A DNA stretch of 38,893 bases from an uncultured Fidelibacterota bacterium (GTDB lineage: Bacteria > Fidelibacterota > Marinisomatia > Marinisomatales > UBA1611): positions 1-38,893 of the forward strand of contig CALCSS010000131.1 of the NCBI GenBank assembly GCA_937893835.1, read 5' to 3'. The translations under genes were made by a program, and so were the position numbers. The notes beneath the pieces were generated by a model, which made no database searches, had not been told where the DNA came from, and saw only the letters and a program-made list of their open reading frames with translations. Positions 32,120-38,893 of the stretch are shown here, in pieces; the first letter of the stretch is position 1; each line of letters opens with the position of its first letter.

Positions 32120-33157
32120 TTAACCTTTTTTGATCACAGAATGAAGCCACCCAAATGGATCATTGATCTCTTGCCGCTGGAGAGCGGTCAATGTCTCTTT
32201 GCATTTATTGGTTATAGGGCCAATGCCGCCATGAGCGAATTCATGTACCTGACCCTCATATGTGATTCTGCCCACGGGCGTTACTATGACCGCTGTACCC
32301 GTACAAAAGACCTCATCAGCCTCTAGCATATCTCTTAGATATATATCTGTTTCCTCCACCTGAATGCCTAAGATATCAGAGGCTATCCTGCATACGGAGT
32401 CTCTAGTGACACCATCTAGTATTGACCCACTTAATTTTGGCGTTTTGATGATCCCATCCTTACAGATGAATAAATTTGCCGATCCGAGTTCTTCTACTCG
32501 CTCCCCATCTACAGAGTCCAAGTATATCACTTCATCAAAACCTTCTTTTTTTGCCATGGTCAGCGGGTATAGAGATGCCGAGTAATTTCCAATTGCCTTG
32601 GCATTTCCAATTCCTCTGGGTGCAGCACGATGATAATTTGTCTCGACCTTTAAGTTGAGTGGTTTGACCCCTCCTTTGAAATAGGAACCTACCGGGGAGA
32701 CAAAGACAATAAAAGTATATTCAGCAACTGCCCTCACGCCCAATGCTGGAGCGGTGCCCCATACAATTGGCCTGATATACATACTACCTTTGCCATATGG
32801 AGGAACATAATCCAAGTTATCTTTCACCGTTTCCATAACAGCTTGAATAAAAAAGTCAGGATCCATTTGAGGAATGCACATCCGTTTTGTGGACCACGCC
32901 ATTCTTTTCGCATTACGGTCAATTCTAAATAAAACGATATTATCCTTACTGGTGTGAAATGCTTTTGTGCCTTCAAATACCCCTTGCCCATAGTTCAAGA
33001 CGCCTGCAGCAGGGGAAAGTTCAATTTTCCCATAAGGCATGAGGGAGCCTCCGGTCCATTCCCCATCTATTGAGCAAGTTGCAATAAACATGCTCCGTGT
33101 CTCTACCGCATCAAAGCCTAGTTTATCCCAGTCAATATCTACTTTGTTTAAATTCAC
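32120..33157 (-). CDS. ilvE: Branched-chain amino acid aminotransferase
   Basis: A 345-aa fold-type IV PLP enzyme. The GTG start overlaps the acyl-CoA dehydrogenase stop (GTGA). The substrate loop is 'LNYGQGVFEGTKAF' (about 54-67), then MYIRPIVWG (127-134). The PLP lysine is Lys187 in GNAKAIGNYSAS, and 'EELGSANLF' and 'GSILDGVTRDSV' bind the cofactor phosphate. It moves the amino group of Leu/Ile/Val to 2-oxoglutarate. Neighbours (leucine dehydrogenase, acyl-CoA dehydrogenase, thiolase) suggest a catabolic role, although the enzyme also acts in biosynthesis. Confidence 0.95.
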   Translation of the reverse strand: MNLNKVDIDWDKLGFDAVETRSMFIATCSIDGEWTGGSLMPYGKIELSPAAGVLNYGQGVFEGTKAFHTSKDNIVLFRIDRNAKRMAWSTKRMCIPQMDPDFFIQAVMETVKDNLDYVPPYGKGSMYIRPIVWGTAPALGVRAVAEYTFIVFVSPVGSYFKGGVKPLNLKVETNYHRAAPRGIGNAKAIGNYSASLYPLTMAKKEGFDEVIYLDSVDGERVEELGSANLFICKDGIIKTPKLSGSILDGVTRDSVCRIASDILGIQVEETDIYLRDMLEADEVFCTGTAVIVTPVGRITYEGQVHEFAHGGIGPITNKCKETLTALQRQEINDPFGWLHSVIKKG

Positions 33158-34296
33158 TCTAGTAGTTCTCTGCTAATGACCAGACGCTGTATCTCTGACG
33201 TGCCTTCATATATTTCCGTGATCTTTGCATCGCGCATCAACCTTTCTACGCCATACTCTTGCATATAGCCATAACCACCATGAATCTGTACGCAATCTGA
33301 TGCAGCTGACATCGCTGTGGAAGAAGCAAATAATTTTGCCATCGAACTTTCTTTGGCATGATCCTTACCTTGGTCCTTTAAAGTAGCAGCCTGCCAAACC
33401 AATAACCTCGCTCCATTGATATTGGTCGCCATATCGGCTATTTTATTTTGAATTGCTCCAAAATTTCCAATAGGTTGGCCAAACTGTTCTCTCTCCTTAG
33501 AATAGCTTAATGACTTTTCAAGTGCAGACCTTGCCAAACCTATTGATTGTGCGGCAATGCCTATGCGGCCGCCACCCAAGGCCTTCATGGCAATTGAGAA
33601 TCCTTGACCTTCATCACCGATCAGGTTCTCTTTCGAGATCTTACAATTATCAAAATAAAGTTCACAAGTGTCCGATGCCCTTAGGCCCAATTTATTTTCT
33701 TTTTTCCCAACCGTGAAACCAGGAGTTCCCTTCTCAATGATAAATGCAGATATTCCTCTAGAACCAGCTGATCTATCAGTCACACAGAAAAAAATGATCA
33801 GGTCACTATTCTGTCCGCTTGTCACCCAATTCTTCGTACCATTGACTATGAAATCATTACCATCCTTCTCAGCGAACGTTTTCATATTACTGGCATCAGA
33901 GCCTGATTGGGGCTCACTAAGGCTATATGCACCTAATTTTTCACCTGATGCAAGTGGCCTTAGAAATTTATTTTTTTGATCATCAGTACCCCAATCCAAT
34001 AAGACCTGACATACCAAGGAATTATTAACTGACATTATGGTGGAAGTTGCAAGTTCGACCGCTGCAATTTCCTCGATCGCGATCACATATGAAATTGTAT
34101 CAAGACCAGAGCCATCCCATTTTTCAGGTATCATCATACCCATAAAACCTAGTTCTCCCATTGCTTTTATCTGATCTTTGGGAAACTTTTGTTCTTCATC
34201 GCGTTCTATCACCCCTGGCAAAAGATGTGTATTGGCAAAGTCCCTTGCGGTCTCCTTTATTAGCTCTTGTTCAGGTGATAAGCTAAAATCAATCAT
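33154..34296 (-). CDS. Acyl-CoA dehydrogenase (short/branched-chain type)
   Basis: A 380-aa flavoprotein that oxidises acyl-CoA to enoyl-CoA, passing electrons to ETF. The N-terminal helical domain starts 'SLSPEQELIKETARDFAN'. FAD/substrate motifs are 'YSLSEPQSGSDA', NGTKNWVTSG and 'DNCKISKENLIGDEGQGF'. The end has 'QIHGGYGYMQEYGVERLMRD' and IYEGTSEIQR, where Glu364 is the expected catalytic base of the short-chain/2-methylbutyryl type. In isovaleryl-CoA dehydrogenases the base lies elsewhere, so that activity is less likely. It overlaps the thiolase stop by 8 bp and the aminotransferase start by 4 bp. Confidence 0.95.
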   Translation of the reverse strand: MIDFSLSPEQELIKETARDFANTHLLPGVIERDEEQKFPKDQIKAMGELGFMGMMIPEKWDGSGLDTISYVIAIEEIAAVELATSTIMSVNNSLVCQVLLDWGTDDQKNKFLRPLASGEKLGAYSLSEPQSGSDASNMKTFAEKDGNDFIVNGTKNWVTSGQNSDLIIFFCVTDRSAGSRGISAFIIEKGTPGFTVGKKENKLGLRASDTCELYFDNCKISKENLIGDEGQGFSIAMKALGGGRIGIAAQSIGLARSALEKSLSYSKEREQFGQPIGNFGAIQNKIADMATNINGARLLVWQAATLKDQGKDHAKESSMAKLFASSTAMSAASDCVQIHGGYGYMQEYGVERLMRDAKITEIYEGTSEIQRLVISRELLE

Positions 34297-35473
34297 CTCT
34301 TTGAATAATTAATGCTGACGCTTCACCTCCTCCGATACAGAGCGTCGCAAGACCCAATTTTGATCCTGTTCTTGTCATTCCATTTAACAAAGTAGTAAGG
34401 ATTCGTGCCCCAGAAGCACCAATGGGATGCCCCAGTGCTACAGCACCACCATAAATATTTACCTTTTGCTGATCGATGTTGAAATCTTGCATTGCGGCCA
34501 TGGCAACAACAGCAAAAGCCTCATTTATCTCCCAAAGGTCAATATCACTGGGAGCTAGGTTAACTTTTTGCAGCAACTTATCAATTGCCTTACCTGGTGC
34601 AGTGGTGAACCACTCCGGCTCATGTGCCGCAGAAGCATGTCCTATGATGGAGCCTAGTGGATCGAGGTCCAGTTCTTTTGCCCTTTGATCACTCATGATC
34701 AATAAGGCAGCAGCACCATCATTTAATTTTGAGGCATTTGCAGCTGTAATTGTACCCTTACTCTCAAATGCCGGTCTCAAATTTGGGATCTTTTCAAATT
34801 GAACTCTTGTAGGTTCTTCATCATTTTCTAAAACAAGAGCATCGCCGCTTCTTTGTTTGACCTCAACGGGTACGATCTCAGTCTTGAATATTCCTTTTTC
34901 ACTCGCAGATATTGATCTATTATAGGATTCAATCGCAAAGTTATCCTGATCCTCACGAGAAAAATTACGATCCTTTGACAACATCTCTGCACAGTTGCCC
35001 ATATGTTGGTCATTATATACATCCCAAAGTCCATCGTGTATCATACTATCAACAAGCTTTCCATGACCTAGTCTCTTCCCTGACCTTGCATCTTGCAGTA
35101 GATATGGCGCATTTGTCATGCTCTCCATACCACCAGCAACAATGATATCAGCATCTCCACATCTTATTGCCTGATCCGCTATCATAACTGCCTTTAGTCC
35201 GGAACCACACATTTTATTTATGGTCAAGGATTCAATAGAGTTCGGGCAACCACTTTTAATTGTGGCTTGTCTCGCTGGAGCCTGGCCTTGGCCCGCAGAC
35301 AAGACATTGCCCAAAATGACCTCATCTATTTGATCAGGCTGAACTTGCGCGTCAATTAATACCTGTTTGATCACTATGGACCCGAGGTCAGATGCAGACA
35401 AGGACGAAAATTGACCCTGAAATGCTCCGATTGGAGTACGTTTTGCCGCAACTATTACTGATTTTCGCTGCAT
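34289..35473 (-). CDS. Acetyl-CoA C-acetyltransferase (thiolase)
   Basis: A 394-aa thiolase. The nucleophile is Cys89 in NKMCGSGLKAV, His349 lies in GGAVALGHPIGASGAR, and Cys379 in LCIGGGEASA completes the active site. The usual NxNGG before the His motif reads NIYGG here, a substitution worth noting. The length and motifs suit the biosynthetic/acetoacetyl-CoA class, but 3-oxoacyl-CoA thiolase cannot be excluded. It appears to be the first gene of the seven-gene operon; a tandem 11-bp repeat lies just upstream of its start. Confidence 0.95.
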   Translation of the reverse strand: MQRKSVIVAAKRTPIGAFQGQFSSLSASDLGSIVIKQVLIDAQVQPDQIDEVILGNVLSAGQGQAPARQATIKSGCPNSIESLTINKMCGSGLKAVMIADQAIRCGDADIIVAGGMESMTNAPYLLQDARSGKRLGHGKLVDSMIHDGLWDVYNDQHMGNCAEMLSKDRNFSREDQDNFAIESYNRSISASEKGIFKTEIVPVEVKQRSGDALVLENDEEPTRVQFEKIPNLRPAFESKGTITAANASKLNDGAAALLIMSDQRAKELDLDPLGSIIGHASAAHEPEWFTTAPGKAIDKLLQKVNLAPSDIDLWEINEAFAVVAMAAMQDFNIDQQKVNIYGGAVALGHPIGASGARILTTLLNGMTRTGSKLGLATLCIGGGEASALIIQRDD

Positions 35474-35481
35474 AATTATTG

Positions 35482-35503
35482 TTTATAAAACATTTATAAA
35501 ACA
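35482..35503 (-). promoter_or_regulatory. Perfect tandem 11-bp repeat upstream of the thiolase operon
   Basis: TTTATAAAACA occurs twice in direct contact (35482-35492 and 35493-35503), ending 8 bp before the thiolase ATG. The 11-bp period is one helical turn, so two protein units could bind the same face. It may be an operator, a -10-like AT-rich element, or chance in an AT-rich gap. Confidence 0.4.
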
Positions 35504-35581
35504 GATTGGAAATTAAGGAATATTTTTATTTTTAATTAAAAATTTAGAAAATGAAATTATAGCATAAACCAATATACTAAT

Positions 35582-36523
35582 TCACTCTTTGTCATAGGCT
35601 TGAATGATCTTCATGACCAAGTGATGACGAACAACATCTCGTTTATCTAACTTAACAAATCCAATACCTTCGACGTCTTTAAGTATTTCGGAGGCTTGTA
35701 ATAATCCCGACTCTATAGGATTCTCTAGATCTATTTGAGTAATGTCACCAGTGATAATTGCTCTAGATCCAACTCCAAGCCGAGTAAGGAACATTTTCAT
35801 TTGCAGTGGCGTTGCATTTTGAGCCTCGTCTAAGATCATATAAGCATTGTCCAATGTCCTGCCTCTCATATATGCAAGAGGCACTATCTCAATGACCTTG
35901 CTCTCTAATAATTGAGATAGCCTAGCCTGTGAATAAAGCGTGTGAAGGGAATCATAAAGTGGAGCGAGATATGGATCAACCTTTTCCTTTAGATCCCCAG
36001 GAAGAAAGCCCAAACTTTCTCCAGCCTCGACAGCAGGTCTACAAAGAATTATGCGATCGACCTCATGACCATCTAACGCGGCTAATGCAAAGGCAACTGA
36101 AAGGAATGTCTTACCTGTCCCAGCAGGGCCAATGCTAAAGACCACATCATTATTCTTGACCATTTCAAAATATCGATACTGGCCTTCAGTTTTTGGACTC
36201 ACTGCACCTTTTATCCCAAAATAAATAACAGAATCAGGAATCTTGTCACCATCTTCCATTCCCATTGATTCTGTTTTGGACAAAGTTATCAATTGTTGAA
36301 CATCTCTTGCAGTGAGATCACCCCTTGTATTTAATGTTTGCATCATTTCATACAAAACCTCGTGAGCACGTTTAACATCTAATTCTTCACCTTGGATCTT
36401 GATCGTCTCGCCTCGTGCAATGATCTTAGCAGGAATTGAATCCTCTATAAGTTTTACATTAGAATCTCCAACTCCCAATAAAGTAGTGGGTTCCATTGTT
36501 TTTAATTCAATGACCTTTTCCAA
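35582..36523 (-). CDS. phoH: PhoH-like ATPase
   Basis: A 313-aa protein. The TTG start at 36523 is preferred because residues 2-8 (EKVIELK) fit the first conserved strand of the family and an in-frame TAG lies three codons upstream; the first ATG would drop that strand. Residues about 25-65 form the small KH-like N-domain. The ATPase core (about 105-313) has Walker A IGPAGTGKT (131-139) and Walker B 'YMILDEAQNATPLQMKMFL', with 'IITGDITQIDL' after it. PhoH-like proteins are linked to RNA metabolism and often sit beside ybeY, which is not adjacent here. Its stop lies 108 bp before the thiolase start, and it diverges from the TatT-like gene across 47 bp. Confidence 0.95.
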   Translation of the reverse strand: MEKVIELKTMEPTTLLGVGDSNVKLIEDSIPAKIIARGETIKIQGEELDVKRAHEVLYEMMQTLNTRGDLTARDVQQLITLSKTESMGMEDGDKIPDSVIYFGIKGAVSPKTEGQYRYFEMVKNNDVVFSIGPAGTGKTFLSVAFALAALDGHEVDRIILCRPAVEAGESLGFLPGDLKEKVDPYLAPLYDSLHTLYSQARLSQLLESKVIEIVPLAYMRGRTLDNAYMILDEAQNATPLQMKMFLTRLGVGSRAIITGDITQIDLENPIESGLLQASEILKDVEGIGFVKLDKRDVVRHHLVMKIIQAYDKE

Positions 36524-36570
36524 TATCCTCTATATCCCTTAATTTCATATGATAAAATATAATAGTTAGA

Positions 36571-37437
36571 ATGACTTATTACTTGAAACAAAATTTTCTC
36601 AAAGTGGTCTCGGTCGCAATTTTTTTAAGTTGTGCTGGGAGTGATATTAATATCAAAGAGAATAGGGAGGTTATTGACCAATTGATCTCTCAAGCCAATT
36701 CATATTGGGACCAACGAACAGATCCAAGAGCCTTAGATAAGGCAGAAAATCTCATTATAAAAGTTCTTCAACAACGTCCCACTGATTTTGAGAATACTAT
36801 ATTTCTAGCAAAAATTAAATTCACCCAAGCATATTTTCTAGAGAACGATCCTGCTAAGCAAAATATTTTATTCTTTGATGGTAAAGAAATGTGTAGAAAA
36901 GCGGTAATGGACCATCCAGATTTTGCTTCGATATATATCAATACTGAAGGAGATAGCTCTTTTAAACTATTATCATCCTTGACTGATGCACCAAGATCTA
37001 TTTTACCTGGATTATATTGGTGGGGTGAAAACCTCGCACACTATTTGAATGCCAAGCCTGTAATGGAGAGATTAAATCACCGTGAATTACTTGAGGTTAT
37101 CATGCACCGTGTCATTGCCCTAGATCCAGATTTTCATTATGGTGGCCCATATCGCTTTTTTGGAATGCTCTATACGCGAATTCCGGGTCTGGACATTTCC
37201 CAATCTCATTCCTATTTTGACCAGGCATTGAACACGAACCCACAATATTTAGGTAATAGTGTATTGATGGCACAGTTTTACCATCAAAAGGCGGGTAATC
37301 GAGAACAATTTAACGAAATTCTAAATAGGGTTTTAAATACCAATCTGACAAAAAATCCTGAAGTAATGACTGATAATTGGTTCTATCAAAAAAAAGCACA
37401 GATGCTCTTAGATAATGAGTCTTCTCTCTTTGAATAA
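36571..37437 (+). CDS. TatT-like TPR lipoprotein (TRAP-associated family)
   Basis: A 288-aa protein. The N-terminal signal ends SVAIFLSCAGS, with Cys21 as the probable lipidated residue. Helical TPR-like repeats fill the rest: 'DPRALDKAENLIIKVLQQRP', 'LIxKxGE'-free middle with 'PGLYWWGENLAHYLN', then the family hallmark 'YGGPYRFFGMLYTRIPGLDI' followed by 'SHSYFDQALNTNPQYLGN'. TatT is a periplasmic trimeric protein found with TRAP transporters for organic acids. No TRAP genes are in the window. It diverges from phoH and is followed by the CBS gene. Confidence 0.8.
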   Translation: MTYYLKQNFLKVVSVAIFLSCAGSDINIKENREVIDQLISQANSYWDQRTDPRALDKAENLIIKVLQQRPTDFENTIFLAKIKFTQAYFLENDPAKQNILFFDGKEMCRKAVMDHPDFASIYINTEGDSSFKLLSSLTDAPRSILPGLYWWGENLAHYLNAKPVMERLNHRELLEVIMHRVIALDPDFHYGGPYRFFGMLYTRIPGLDISQSHSYFDQALNTNPQYLGNSVLMAQFYHQKAGNREQFNEILNRVLNTNLTKNPEVMTDNWFYQKKAQMLLDNESSLFE

Positions 37438-37439
37438 TT

Positions 37440-37490
37440 GGAGATCAAAAAATATCCCGTTATTTGTTTTTGGATCTCCTATGATATAAT
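37440..37490 (+). promoter_or_regulatory. Hairpin followed by a -10-like element before the CBS gene
   Basis: GGAGATC at 37440-37446 pairs with GATCTCC at 37473-37479; the inner A-run and T-run can extend the stem with one bulge. TATAAT at 37485-37490 follows, about 30 bp before the CBS start. This may combine a weak terminator of the TatT-like gene with a promoter for the next three genes. Confidence 0.45.
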
Positions 37491-37519
37491 TTTGGTTAAT
37501 TTGATTTTTGGAGTACGAT

Positions 37520-37933
37520 ATGAAAATAAATTATTCAATTGAAAAATTCATGGCAAAAGATCTAATTACATTCCAATTAGATACGCCTATTGAAACTGCA
37601 ATGGAATCCTTCCTTAGTAATAAGATCTCTGGTGCTCCAGTTCTAGATGAGAGTGGGTCACTTATTGGTATTCTTTCAGAGAAGGATTGTATGAGAACAT
37701 TATTTGAATCCTCCTATTACAATAATCTAGGAGGTCTAGTTAAAGAATATATGTCCAATGATATTACTACCGTTAATATTTATGATACCTTATCTGATGT
37801 GGTAGACCTATTCATGAAATCAAGATATAGAAGATTCCCAGTGATCGAAGGAGAAAAACTTGTGGGCCAAATAAGTCGAAGAGATGTCTTGAGAGCAATC
37901 GTACAATTATCCAAAGAGGAAAATCCAGCATGA
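37520..37933 (+). CDS. Small protein of two CBS domains
   Basis: The ATG at 37520 has GGAG six bases upstream and is preferred to the TTG at 37508; this gives 137 aa. CBS 1 (about 8-60) contains FMAKDLITFQLDTPI and 'SGAPVLDESGSLIGILSEKD'. CBS 2 (about 70-130) contains YMSNDITTVNIYDTL and 'RRFPVIEGEKLVGQISRRDV'. CBS pairs bind adenine nucleotides and usually regulate other proteins. No catalytic domain is attached and the partner is unknown. The stop overlaps the next ATG by 4 bp. Confidence 0.9.
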   Translation: MKINYSIEKFMAKDLITFQLDTPIETAMESFLSNKISGAPVLDESGSLIGILSEKDCMRTLFESSYYNNLGGLVKEYMSNDITTVNIYDTLSDVVDLFMKSRYRRFPVIEGEKLVGQISRRDVLRAIVQLSKEENPA

Positions 37934-38232
37934 GAATATTAAGTTTGATTCTTATCACTGGTATTTTAATTGCTGATAATTCTGATTCATTGTTAAAGGC
38001 AACTGCAGCATTAAATGCAGGTATGTTTGAAGAAGCCTTGCTCCACATAAAAAAAGCCCAAAGTGAGAGCCCAACCAGTCCCGACGTGCATCAAATGAAA
38101 GCTCTACTACATGAGGCACTCCATGAACCTAAAGAAGCACTAGGTTCATGGAAAAAATGCCTAAAGTATTCAAAAGATAAAAAGGTAAAACGAGAAGCAA
38201 AAATACATATACGAATTTTATCTGAAGAATGA
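37930..38232 (+). CDS. Small exported TPR-like protein
   Basis: A 100-aa protein overlapping the CBS gene by 4 bp and the following lipoprotein gene by 4 bp. The N-terminus MRILSLILITGILIADNSD is a short signal-like segment. Residues about 20-85 contain two helix pairs of TPR type ('LLKATAALNAGMFEEALLHI', 'MKALLHEALHEPKEALGSW'), and the C-terminus is basic. It is probably a periplasmic binding or scaffold protein. No finer family is recognised. Confidence 0.75.
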   Translation: MRILSLILITGILIADNSDSLLKATAALNAGMFEEALLHIKKAQSESPTSPDVHQMKALLHEALHEPKEALGSWKKCLKYSKDKKVKREAKIHIRILSEE

Positions 38233-38861
38233 TGAATAAGAAAAATTCAATAATCTTATTCCTATTGTTTTCATGTTGGTCTGGACCAGGAGATCCTGCA
38301 ATACTATCAAAATATGATTTTGATAATGTTGGCAGATTATATGTGAAAAATATCCGTGACCATTCAAATATGCTAGGGTCAGGTTCGATGATCTTAAATA
38401 GTGTAACACATAACTTTTTAAAATATGGTTATCCTGTAAATGAAATAAATGATGACCTGTTTGAAGTTCAAATCAGTAATGGAGCACTCTCATTGGAACT
38501 ATCATGCATTATCACAGAATTCACGGATTCTGAGATGATCGTAATCCCCTTTCGTCATGAGGACCGTGGCTATACAAAGACTACAGTGCAACAAACAGCA
38601 GAGATGGATGACGAAAAGGAAAAATCCCAATCATCACAATTACAGACATCAACTACCACAACACATGCGGGTAAAGTGAGGGAAGGGAATAAAGTGGAAT
38701 ATACCCAAAGTAGAGTAGGATTGATGTTAAAAATGATCGATCAACAATCAGGAAATATGGTCTGGTCTAATTCGTATTGGTATAGTGGCCTAGAATTACA
38801 ACGTACGATTGACCTATGTATCAAAAATAGTGTGGTACAGATAAGAAAATTATTCCCCTAA
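38229..38861 (+). CDS. Lipoprotein with CsgG/curli-assembly-like C-terminal region
   Basis: A 210-aa protein overlapping the TPR-like gene (ATGA). The signal MNKKNSIILFLLFSCWSG has a probable lipobox Cys near residue 16. The middle shows alternating beta segments ('GSMILNSVTHNFLKYGYPVN'). A Ser/Thr/Gln-rich linker (about 128-150) precedes 'RVGLMLKMIDQQSGNMVWSN', a pattern seen in CsgG-like and related outer-membrane lipoproteins, where a dependent-on-condition beta hairpin is followed by a helix. The CsgG relation is tentative. With the CBS and TPR genes it forms a small operon. Confidence 0.7.
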   Translation: MMNKKNSIILFLLFSCWSGPGDPAILSKYDFDNVGRLYVKNIRDHSNMLGSGSMILNSVTHNFLKYGYPVNEINDDLFEVQISNGALSLELSCIITEFTDSEMIVIPFRHEDRGYTKTTVQQTAEMDDEKEKSQSSQLQTSTTTTHAGKVREGNKVEYTQSRVGLMLKMIDQQSGNMVWSNSYWYSGLELQRTIDLCIKNSVVQIRKLFP

Positions 38862-38872
38862 AAAATGAAGAA

Positions 38873-38893
38873 ATGATGTTGCAAAATATTATT
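38873..38893 (+). CDS. Possible start of a further gene, cut by right edge
   Basis: ATGATG at 38873 opens a frame that runs to the edge (MMLQNII), 11 bp after the previous stop and with GAAG just upstream. Too short to judge; it could be the next gene of the lipoprotein operon. Confidence 0.2.

Noticed and set aside
35528..35543. AT-only 16-bp palindrome downstream of phoH
   Set aside because: Made only of A and T in an AT-rich gap, so it is expected by chance and too weak a stem to call a terminator.
37812..38048. 78-codon minus-strand frame opposite the CBS and TPR genes
   Set aside because: Antisense to two well-supported overlapping genes, with no start signal or recognisable domain.

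Overview
The window looks like chromosome of an uncultured FCB-group bacterium, most likely a marine Candidatus Marinimicrobia (SAR406) or close relative. This is inferred from the NPFNP-type C-terminal sorting domains ending in a lysine-rich tail, signal peptides ending in GQ/AQ, moderate GC, a SecA with a long insertion, and a membrane-tethered TPR/LuxR regulator of the kind common in Bacteroidetes relatives. No phage or transposon genes were seen.

Region 1 (1-12740, all minus strand) is a surface-protein region. It holds an Ig/VCBS-repeat protein cut by the left edge, a 609-aa protein with a type IX-like sorting tail, a 1920-aa adhesin built from phage-tail-fibre-like and YadA-head-like repeats, and an NHL-propeller protein. 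A strong terminator at 12711-12740 separates this part from the next operon.

Region 2 (12842-22048, minus strand) is the most unusual part. A TPR/transmembrane/LuxR-type regulator leads a tight gene set: a cadherin-like lipoprotein, a small two-helix membrane protein resembling GldL (acidic residue in helix 2), a single-helix periplasmic protein with a GldM-like domain, an outer-membrane-type protein with SLA1-homology-like (SHD1) modules, and a cadherin plus beta-barrel protein. I read this as a divergent GldLM-family proton-driven motor with its own outer-membrane and adhesive partners. The usual gldK and gldN neighbours are not recognisable. The assignment rests on motif and topology reading and has not been tested by profile search.

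Region 3 (22049-26358) has a divergent plus-strand winged-helix-like gene, a tiny membrane ORF coupled to it, tRNA-Leu(UAG), and a 1113-aa cohesin-module protein with a type IX-like tail. The space between the regulator and the divergent gene contains a perfect 14-bp palindrome.

Region 4 (26359-36523, minus strand) is core metabolism and housekeeping: phoH, then a compact run of thiolase, acyl-CoA dehydrogenase, branched-chain aminotransferase, leucine dehydrogenase, nusB, secA and a trans-sulfuration PLP enzyme. The genes overlap or are separated by 1-9 bp, so branched-chain amino acid degradation appears to be co-transcribed with nusB and secA.

Region 5 (36571-38893, plus strand) holds a TatT-like lipoprotein, a CBS-pair protein, a small TPR-like protein and a lipoprotein with a CsgG-like C-terminus, the last three overlapping by 4 bp at each junction.
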